This document shows, piece after piece, positions 1 to 5,062 of a stretch of 6,193 nt of DNA. The position numbers and the translations under genes are program-made. Numbering within the stretch: position 1 is the first letter of the stretch; the number at the start of each line of letters is the position of its first letter. The DNA comes from Oscillospiraceae bacterium (GTDB taxonomy: Bacteria; Bacillota; Clostridia; Oscillospirales; Oscillospiraceae). The notes under the pieces were generated by a model. That model saw only the letters and a list, made by a program, of their open reading frames with translations. It was not told the DNA's origin and made no database searches. Location of the stretch: NCBI GenBank assembly GCA_009786775.1, contig WQRL01000117.1, forward strand, positions 1 to 6,193. Direction: 5' to 3'.

Positions 1-294
1 GATTTACTGACCTTGACCGCGTCCGGAACTGATGAACAGGCCGTGATGCGCACATGCCTGAGAATCCACGGGGCGCTCAGTGCATATTTTAGTGAAGAGC
101 CGTCTATAAAGCTGCTGGGGCCTGCCCCTGCACTAGTTCCAAAGGTCAACAACAAGTATAGATACAGGCTGCTCGTCAGTTGTGAAAATATTAAACAGGT
201 TAGAAACACAATTGCCCACACTATCCGAGAGATTTCTAAAGACAATAAATACCGGGGCGTTTTGGTTTTTGCCGATGCCGATGCATATGACTAG
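1..294 (+). CDS. priA: Primosomal protein N' (PriA helicase), C-terminal fragment
   Basis: This is the last 97 codons of a gene that begins before the window; the reading frame is open from base 1 to a TAG stop at 292-294. PriA is the 3'-5' DNA helicase that reloads the replication machinery at stalled forks. The visible part matches the family's C-terminal domain: an SGTDEQAVMR stretch, then LLGPAPALVPKVNNKYRYRL (a GPxPA...K-x-N-x-YRYR signature), and an end in VLVFADADAYD, resembling the usual V-D-V-D/N-P type terminus. The helicase motifs and zinc-binding cysteines lie upstream and cannot be checked. Only 12 bases separate its stop from def, so the two are probably co-transcribed, as in other Firmicutes. 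The identification rests on the YRYR signature and on the gene order. A TTG at 13 is an internal codon, not a start. Confidence 0.9.
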   Translation, partial: DLLTLTASGTDEQAVMRTCLRIHGALSAYFSEEPSIKLLGPAPALVPKVNNKYRYRLLVSCENIKQVRNTIAHTIREISKDNKYRGVLVFADADAYD

Positions 295-306
295 AGGAGA
301 GATAAA

Positions 307-870
307 GTGGCTATAAGAAATATTTTGACAGGGGATGAACCCGCCCTTAGAAAAAAAAGCAGGGCTATAACGGATTTTAACAAGCGGCTGCATGTGCTGC
401 TTGACGATATGCACGAAACCTTGCAAGATGCGGACGGGCTGGGGCTTGCAGCGCCGCAAGTGGGCATATTGCGCAGGGTTGCGCTGATAGTGGACATTAA
501 TTCAGAGACAGACCCGCCTGAGGAAACTGTATATGAGCTTATTAACCCTGAAATAACCGAAGAGAGCGGCGAGCAAAACGGCTCTGAGGGCTGTCTGAGC
601 GTGCCTGATGTCTACGGCATGGTAAGCCGCCCGGAAACGGTTACGGTAAGGGCGCAGGACAGGTTTGGGGATACATTTGAAATAACGTGCAGCGGGCTTA
701 CCGCGCGCGCTGCATGCCATGAGATTGACCACTTAGACGGAGTTTTGTTTACCAGCCTTACAGACCATATTCTCACTGACGAGGAACTTGATGCATTGCG
801 TGACGAAAGGCAGAAGGCGAAGGAAGCACGGGTAAAAGTAAAGGTAAAAGTAAAAGAGGATACAAAATAA
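307..870 (+). CDS. def: Peptide deformylase
   Basis: This cytoplasmic metalloenzyme removes the formyl group from the N-terminal Met of new polypeptides. All three family motifs are present in the 187-residue product: GLGLAAPQVG (residues 44-53), EGCLSVP (94-100) and HEIDHLDG (138-145). By homology the metal ligands are Cys96, His138 and His142, and Glu139 is the catalytic acid/base. A Cys (137) sits before HEIDH where many homologues have Gln; as I recall, Cys is common in clostridial enzymes. Translation starts at GTG 307, supported by AGGAG at 295-299, seven bases upstream, and by the usual start of the family (AIRNI...GDE..LRKKS). The C-terminus after about residue 160 is a charged tail ending in a Val-Lys repeat encoded by a hexamer repeat. 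The TAA stop shares its last base with the fmt ATG, implying translational coupling with the enzyme that installs the formyl group. Confidence 0.97.
   Translation: MAIRNILTGDEPALRKKSRAITDFNKRLHVLLDDMHETLQDADGLGLAAPQVGILRRVALIVDINSETDPPEETVYELINPEITEESGEQNGSEGCLSVPDVYGMVSRPETVTVRAQDRFGDTFEITCSGLTARAACHEIDHLDGVLFTSLTDHILTDEELDALRDERQKAKEARVKVKVKVKEDTK
832..855 (+). repeat. Four-copy GTAAAR hexamer repeat at the 3' end of def
   Basis: Four tandem hexamers, GTAAAA, GTAAAG, GTAAAA and GTAAAA, lie end to end and encode Val-Lys four times in the deformylase tail. Because the unit is two codons, gain or loss of copies would lengthen or shorten the tail without changing the frame. The repeat runs directly into AGAGG (855-859), which is the likely ribosome binding site of fmt. 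That the repeat varies between strains is inference. Confidence 0.75.
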
Positions 871-1778
871 TGAGAATTGTCTACATGGGTACTCCGGCGT
901 TTGCAAGAGCCCCGCTCCTGGCTCTCTTGGAGCAGGGCTATGAAGTCGCAGGGGTTTTCACCCAGCCGGATAGGCCAAGCAGCAGGGGGATGAAGGTATC
1001 TTTTGGGCCGGTCAAGGAAATAGCCCTAGCAAACGGCATACCTGTTTTCCAGCCCGGAAATGTTAGGGACGGGGAGGCTGCCAATCTTCTTAGGGAGCTT
1101 AAGCCGGATCTTATTGTAGTGGTGGCCTATGGTAAAATTTTGCCTAAGGAGATTCTTGAGATACCGCCTTTAGGCTGCATAAACATCCACGCCTCATTGC
1201 TTCCCAAGTACAGGGGCGCAGCCCCCATTCAGTGGGCGGTTCTAAACGGGGATAGCATAACAGGTGTTACATCCATGTACCTGGCCGAGGAGATGGATAC
1301 AGGGGATATACTTCTTACAAAAGAAACCGCCATCGGCGGCGATGAAACCTCAGGGGAGCTTTTTGAAAGGCTTGAGATTTTGGGGGCGCAGCTTCTAACT
1401 GAAACGGTCAAAGCACTACAGAGCGGTGAAATAAGGCCAAAGCCTCAAGATGGCAAATATGCCACCTACACTTCGATGCTCAGCAAGGAAATGTCACCTA
1501 TCGACTGGACTGACAGCGCATTTAACATTAAGTGCAAGGTAAGGGGCCTAAACCCCTGGCCCACAGCCACGGCTCAGCTCCGGGATACAACCTACAAGAT
1601 ATACTCTGTACAGGCCACAGACACTGAGCCCTCAAAGCCTCCCGGCGAAGTCGTGGCAACAGGGGATTTTGGCATTGAAATAGCCTGCGGAGATGCAACT
1701 GTGATAATAAAAGAATTGCAGGCCCCCGGAGGCAAGCGGATGTTGGCGGCAGACCACTTAAAAGGAAATCCCTTTTAA
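870..1778 (+). CDS. fmt: Methionyl-tRNA formyltransferase
   Basis: The enzyme transfers a formyl group from 10-formyltetrahydrofolate to Met-tRNAfMet for translation initiation in the cytosol. The N-terminal Rossmann-type formyltransferase domain (about residues 1-190) starts with MRIVYMGTPAF and contains QPDRPSSRG (32-40), the loop region that contacts tRNA in E. coli Fmt. The catalytic Asn-His-Asp triad is Asn105 and His107 in CINIH and Asp143 in EEMDTGD, with the family signature SLLPKYRGAAPIQW between them. The C-terminal OB-fold domain (about 205-300) includes VRGLNPWPTA and ends near GGKRM. The protein has 302 residues, a little short of the roughly 310-315 usual, because it stops at HLKGNPF without the customary G-T-x-L type end. 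ATG 870 overlaps the def stop, with AGAGG at 855-859 as ribosome binding site. Confidence 0.97.
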   Translation: MRIVYMGTPAFARAPLLALLEQGYEVAGVFTQPDRPSSRGMKVSFGPVKEIALANGIPVFQPGNVRDGEAANLLRELKPDLIVVVAYGKILPKEILEIPPLGCINIHASLLPKYRGAAPIQWAVLNGDSITGVTSMYLAEEMDTGDILLTKETAIGGDETSGELFERLEILGAQLLTETVKALQSGEIRPKPQDGKYATYTSMLSKEMSPIDWTDSAFNIKCKVRGLNPWPTATAQLRDTTYKIYSVQATDTEPSKPPGEVVATGDFGIEIACGDATVIIKELQAPGGKRMLAADHLKGNPF

Positions 1779-1803
1779 TGGCATTTACTGAAAGGGGTTT
1801 TCC
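1758..1803 (+). other. Two mutually exclusive hairpins spanning the fmt stop codon
   Basis: Hairpin A is a perfect 8-base inverted repeat, TTAAAAGG (1758-1765) and CCTTTTAA (1771-1778), with a 5-base loop; its right arm ends at the fmt stop. Hairpin B pairs GGAAATCCCTTT (1764-1775) with AAAGGGGTTTTCC (1791-1803): 12 base pairs including one T-G pair, with one bulged T (1798) and a 15-base loop. The two share bases 1764-1775, so only one can form at a time. Neither is followed by a run of T, so neither looks like an intrinsic terminator. Possible roles are RNA processing, pausing or shielding the rsmB leader; none is shown by the sequence alone, and AT-rich pairing by chance is possible. Confidence 0.4.
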
Positions 1804-1842
1804 GAAAAATTCAAAATTAGTTCAGCCGGGAGGTGTGCAGTA

Positions 1843-3243
1843 ATGAAAAGCAATAATAAAACATTGTCGGCGCGTGAGGCTGCACTGAAAATACTTGGCC
1901 AGTACCGCCGTAATAAGGCATGGTCTGACTTGGCTCTAAACAGCGTGGTGGGCAGCTCAAATCTCTCCCAGGTGGACATCTCGCTCACTGTGCAGCTTGT
2001 ATATGGCGTTTTACAAAACATGGCACTTTGTGATTTCTATGCGCGAAATTACTCCAATATGGAACTAAAAAAACTTGAACCCAGGGTGCTGGACATTTTG
2101 CGCCTATCTATTTATCAAATAGTTTTGCTGACGAAAATACCCTCCGGTGCGGCTGTAAACGAGGGTGTTGCGCTCACAAAGAAATATTCTAACGGACGTG
2201 CAGCGGGGTATGTTAATGCGTTGCTGCGAAAAATTTCCAAAGCAGCACAGGATGGCCAGTTGCCTGAAGTGACAGGGACGCCGAGCTATGTCCTCTCTGT
2301 GAAATATTCCCATCCTCAGTGGCTTGTTGAGAAGCTAACTGAGCTTCTAGGCCAAAATGGCACGGAGGCATTTCTTAGTGAAAATAACTCCGGCAAAGTC
2401 CCTATAACGGCTCAGGTCAATACGCTTCTAGCGAGCACAGGCGAGGTTTTGGAGCAGCTTGGCAAAGCGGGTGTTGAGGCCGCGCCTCATAACTGGCTTG
2501 AAAACTGTATTGAATTTCGCGGGGCTGGAAATATTATGCGCCTGGACTGCTTTGACAAGGGTCATTTATACGTGCAGGATGTAGCAGCGAGGCTTGCTGT
2601 GATTGCAGCAAACCCTTCAGAAGGCAACTTTCTTATTGATGGCTGCGCAGCTCCGGGGGGCAAATCGTTTACCTCAGCTATTATGATGGGAAATCAGGGG
2701 CTGATTTTAGCCTGTGATGTACACCCGGCTAAAATTCGGCACATTGAGAGCGGAAGCAGCAGGCTTGGGATAAATATTATAAAGACACTGGTTATGGATG
2801 CCTCGAAGGAATCTAAGTTAAGTGATGCTGCCAAGGGTCTGCCGTATGATTTTGCAGATGGGCGGCTTGCTGACGTGGTGCTGGCGGATGTGCCTTGCTC
2901 CGGTTTTGGGATTGTGCGGAAAAAGCCCGAAATTAGATACAAAACCCCTCAGGAAATCAGCGGGCTTCCCGAAATCCAAAAAAGCATACTCTCAGCTCTA
3001 TCCGCGCATGTAAGGCCGGGCGGAGTGCTGCTCTACTCCACTTGTACCATTCTGCCTGCCGAAAACGAGGATGTGCTTGAATCTTTTTTAAGCTCTCATC
3101 CTCACTTTTCACTAGAGGCCTTTGCTCTGCCGGAAATCGGAGAGGTGCCCGGGGGGATGATTACCCTCTGGCCACATATCCACGGGACAGACGGATTCTT
3201 CATAGCAAAACTTCGGAAAGCGAAACTGGAAAAAAATGGATAA
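1843..3243 (+). CDS. rsmB: 16S rRNA (cytosine(967)-C5)-methyltransferase RsmB (Sun/Fmu)
   Basis: A SAM-dependent methyltransferase that makes m5C at position 967 (E. coli numbering) of 16S rRNA, acting on free RNA or early subunits. The N-terminal NusB-like RNA-binding domain (about residues 8-140) shows REAALKIL, LRLSIYQIVLL and AAGYVNALLRKI. A linker follows from about 150, and the catalytic Rossmann domain fills residues 240-460. SAM motif I is DGCAAPGGK (266-274); motif IV is DVPCSGFG (349-356) with Cys352, the residue that releases the product in this family; motif VI is LLYSTCT with Cys401, the nucleophile. The presence of both cysteines distinguishes the RsmB/NOL1-NOP2-Sun type from single-Cys m5C enzymes. 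ATG 1843 is preceded by GGGAGGTG at 1828-1835, a strong binding site. At 466 residues it is slightly longer than the E. coli protein (about 430). Its 3' end overlaps rlmN by 8 bases. Confidence 0.96.
   Translation: MKSNNKTLSAREAALKILGQYRRNKAWSDLALNSVVGSSNLSQVDISLTVQLVYGVLQNMALCDFYARNYSNMELKKLEPRVLDILRLSIYQIVLLTKIPSGAAVNEGVALTKKYSNGRAAGYVNALLRKISKAAQDGQLPEVTGTPSYVLSVKYSHPQWLVEKLTELLGQNGTEAFLSENNSGKVPITAQVNTLLASTGEVLEQLGKAGVEAAPHNWLENCIEFRGAGNIMRLDCFDKGHLYVQDVAARLAVIAANPSEGNFLIDGCAAPGGKSFTSAIMMGNQGLILACDVHPAKIRHIESGSSRLGINIIKTLVMDASKESKLSDAAKGLPYDFADGRLADVVLADVPCSGFGIVRKKPEIRYKTPQEISGLPEIQKSILSALSAHVRPGGVLLYSTCTILPAENEDVLESFLSSHPHFSLEAFALPEIGEVPGGMITLWPHIHGTDGFFIAKLRKAKLEKNG
3230..3243 (+). other. 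rsmB/rlmN overlap with A7 tract
   Basis: Seven consecutive A residues (3230-3236) lead into the rlmN ATG, and the rsmB TAA stop is at 3241-3243, giving an 8-base gene overlap. The rlmN frame is +1 relative to rsmB and is open through the A tract. No strong Shine-Dalgarno sequence is seen, so the arrangement favours termination-reinitiation coupling. Slippage in the A tract could in principle join the two frames. Confidence 0.6.
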
Positions 3244-4276
3244 TAAAATCGACATAAAATCAATGAGCCTTAGCGAAGTTGAAGAATATTTTGTTTCAAT
3301 AGGGGAGAAGAGTTTCCGCTCAAAACAGGTGTTTTCTTGGCTGCACCGGGGGGTGCGGAGCTTTTCTGAGATGACGGATATCTCGGAGAAACTCCGAAAG
3401 GCCCTTGATGAGAACTGCTATATTAATGCACCTGTTTTGCTCAAAAAGCAAGTTTCGCAAATTGACGGCACTACGAAGATGCTGTGGCAGATGATTGACG
3501 GCAGCGCCGTTGAGAGCGTGCTTATGAAGTATGAACATGGTAACACAGTTTGCATATCCACACAGGTGGGTTGCGCTATGGGCTGTGCATTTTGTGCCTC
3601 AGCAATAGGCGGTCTTGTGCGCAATCTTACGTCCGGCGAAATTTTAGATCAAGTACTCTTTACACAACTTGAATTAGGGCAGAAAATATCTAATATTGTC
3701 ATTATGGGAATAGGGGAGCCTTTAGATAATTTTGATAACTTATTGCGCTTTCTGGAGCTTGTAAATCATCCTTTGGGCATGAATATAGGCGCAAGGCGCA
3801 TCTCAATATCTACTTGCGGAATCGTAGAAAACATTGACAAATTAGCCGATAATAAGATACAATCAACTTTAACGGTGTCTCTCCATGCGCCAGATGATGT
3901 GACGAGAACGAAACTTATGCCAGTTAACCGTACCATTGGCGTGGATAGGCTATTTGAGGCGTGCGGGAACTTCTTCCGCAAGACAGGAAGGCGTGTATCA
4001 TATGAATATGCCTTGATTGATGAGGTCAATGACACTCCCTATCATGCACAGCTTCTCTCAGAAAGGCTCCGCAACACCGGGAGCCACTTAAACCTAATAC
4101 CTCTGAGCGAAGTGCCTGAAAGACCGCTCCGGGGAAGTCCGCCGGAAACTATAAAGTCTTTTGCAAAAATGATACAAAATAATGGTATAAACTGTACAGT
4201 GCGGCGCAGCTTAGGTAAAGATATCACCGCATCATGCGGACAGTTGCGCGGCAAGCATCTGTCACAATTGAAGTAA
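3236..4276 (+). CDS. rlmN: Dual-specificity 23S rRNA/tRNA adenine C2-methyltransferase RlmN (radical SAM)
   Basis: A radical SAM enzyme that methylates C2 of A2503 in 23S rRNA and, in E. coli, of A37 in some tRNAs. The N-terminal region (KIDIKSMSLSEVEEYF...FRSKQVFSWLHRGV) is the typical small helical domain. The 4Fe-4S cluster motif CxxxCxxC is Cys113, Cys117 and Cys120 in GCAMGCAFC. Cys106, seven residues earlier, matches E. coli Cys118, and Cys334 in ITASCGQLRGK matches the methyl-carrying Cys355. MGIGEPLDN and SLHAPDD are further family signatures. At 346 residues the length is normal. Oddity: Ser291 in NLIPLSEVPER replaces the Asn usual in NLIPxN, a SAM contact in E. coli RlmN as I recall. 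ATG 3236 lies inside the rsmB end; only a weak TGGA (3227-3230) precedes it, so initiation probably depends on ribosomes terminating on rsmB. The start matches the family N-terminus. Confidence 0.97.
   Translation: MDNKIDIKSMSLSEVEEYFVSIGEKSFRSKQVFSWLHRGVRSFSEMTDISEKLRKALDENCYINAPVLLKKQVSQIDGTTKMLWQMIDGSAVESVLMKYEHGNTVCISTQVGCAMGCAFCASAIGGLVRNLTSGEILDQVLFTQLELGQKISNIVIMGIGEPLDNFDNLLRFLELVNHPLGMNIGARRISISTCGIVENIDKLADNKIQSTLTVSLHAPDDVTRTKLMPVNRTIGVDRLFEACGNFFRKTGRRVSYEYALIDEVNDTPYHAQLLSERLRNTGSHLNLIPLSEVPERPLRGSPPETIKSFAKMIQNNGINCTVRRSLGKDITASCGQLRGKHLSQLK
3834..3863 (+). promoter_or_regulatory. Possible internal sigma-A promoter within rlmN, reading towards prpC-prkC
   Basis: A perfect -35 hexamer TTGACA (3834-3839) is followed after 18 bases by TACAAT (3858-3863), one mismatch from the -10 consensus TATAAT, in an AT-rich stretch. 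Transcription would start near 3870, some 420 bases before the prpC start, and could supply phosphatase and kinase separately from the upstream genes. It lies in conserved coding sequence, has no TGn extension, and such matches do occur by chance. Confidence 0.3.
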
Positions 4277-4277
4277 C

Positions 4278-4292
4278 GAGGTCATGCTTATG
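4278..4292 (+). promoter_or_regulatory. Ribosome binding site and paired start codons of prpC
   Basis: GAGG (4278-4281) is followed by ATG CTT ATG. The first ATG (4284) is only 2 bases from the GAGG, too close for normal initiation; the second (4290) is 8 bases away. The second is therefore the preferred start. This adds two residues of uncertainty at the N-terminus. Confidence 0.55.
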
Positions 4293-5027
4293 GATCTTTT
4301 CGGACTCACAAATACCGGCAAAGTAAGACGGCAAAATCAGGATGTTTTTAAGATTCTCTTTGATGAGACGCGCGACATCGCTGTGCTTGTCGTTTGTGAC
4401 GGTATGGGCGGAGCAAGGGCCGGCAATGTAGCAAGCTCCGTGGCTGCCGAAACGTTCATGCACCATATGGGCAAGTACGTTGAGGAGAGTATTGGTTCAC
4501 AGAGCGATATGGCTAAAAAAATGGCCGGTGCAGTAGTTGCCGCCAACAAAGCTGTCTACGACAAGAGCAATGAACATGAGGAATTTAGGGGAATGGGCAC
4601 GACCCTTACAGCCGCCATTTCCACACCCAGCGGTGAAGTGGTGGTAAACGTAGGGGATAGCAGGCTCTACTATGTGACCTCCCACGGCATTACTCAGGTA
4701 ACAAGGGATCACTCTGTAGTGGAGGATATGATCACCAGAGGCGACTTGACACGCACAGAGGCCCGCAGGCATCCCAACAGAAATCTCATAACAAGGGCTC
4801 TTGGCACAAACCGGAGCGAGGAGCCTGATGTGTTTTTACTAAAGCTCGAAGAAAAGGATTATCTCCTGCTTTGTTCAGACGGGCTTTCCAACTTGGTGCT
4901 CGACAGCGAGATTCTATTTGAGCTCCAGCATGCAAGCAGCGTCAAGGATTGTTGTGAAAAACTTGTGGAGATGGCTCTTGAACGGGGGGCTCCTGACAAT
5001 GTTACAGCCGTTATTTACAGAAAATAG
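4290..5027 (+). CDS. prpC: PP2C-family (PPM) Ser/Thr protein phosphatase, PrpC/Stp type
   Basis: A soluble Mn/Mg-dependent phosphatase that removes phosphate from Ser/Thr residues, expected to reverse the action of the kinase encoded next door. Counting from ATG 4290, it has 245 residues, about the length of B. subtilis PrpC. All PPM motifs are visible: TGKVRRQNQD with Asp18, VCDGMGGARAGNVAS with metal ligand Asp37, GMGTTLTAAI, VNVGDSRLYYV, TRDHSVVEDM, ITRALG, LLLCSDGLSNLV with Asp197, and GAPDNVTAV with Asp236. There is no membrane segment or signal peptide, so it acts in the cytoplasm. An ATG two codons upstream (4284) is possible but stands only two bases from the GAGG binding site. The gene starts 13 bases after the rlmN stop and ends 32 bases before prkC, consistent with co-expression of the pair. 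The symbol stp is also used for this family. Confidence 0.95.
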   Translation: MDLFGLTNTGKVRRQNQDVFKILFDETRDIAVLVVCDGMGGARAGNVASSVAAETFMHHMGKYVEESIGSQSDMAKKMAGAVVAANKAVYDKSNEHEEFRGMGTTLTAAISTPSGEVVVNVGDSRLYYVTSHGITQVTRDHSVVEDMITRGDLTRTEARRHPNRNLITRALGTNRSEEPDVFLLKLEEKDYLLLCSDGLSNLVLDSEILFELQHASSVKDCCEKLVEMALERGAPDNVTAVIYRK

Positions 5028-5044
5028 ACATAAAATTACCCTCG

Positions 5045-5062
5045 AAGGGAGGAATGCAAGTG
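5045..5062 (+). promoter_or_regulatory. Ribosome binding site and paired start codons of prkC
   Basis: AAGGGAGG (5045-5052) is a strong Shine-Dalgarno match. It is followed by ATG (5054), CAA and GTG (5060), all in frame. The ATG is one base from the binding site and the GTG seven bases away, so GTG 5060 is the likely start. CCCT (5039-5042) can pair with AGGG (5046-5049) around a 3-base loop, a small stem that would cover part of the site; its stability is doubtful. Confidence 0.6.

Noticed and set aside
13..294. A separate small 93-codon gene starting at TTG 13
   Set aside because: The frame is open back to base 1 and the protein is the PriA C-terminus, so it is a gene fragment cut by the window.
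133..459. Antisense open frame of 108 codons across the priA/def junction
   Set aside because: It lies opposite two clearly recognised genes, has no recognisable motifs, and is as expected from a mirrored coding frame.
1213..1225. GGGGC-GCA-GCCCC hairpin in fmt
   Set aside because: It encodes the conserved RGAAP part of the Fmt signature and has no T run; it is explained by coding.
1542..1557. AGGGG / CCCCT inverted repeat in fmt
   Set aside because: A short 5-bp stem inside the conserved GLNPWP coding segment, with no terminator features.
4746..4751. TTGACA within prpC as a -35 box for prkC
   Set aside because: No TATAAT-like hexamer occurs 16-18 bases downstream; the region there is GC-rich.
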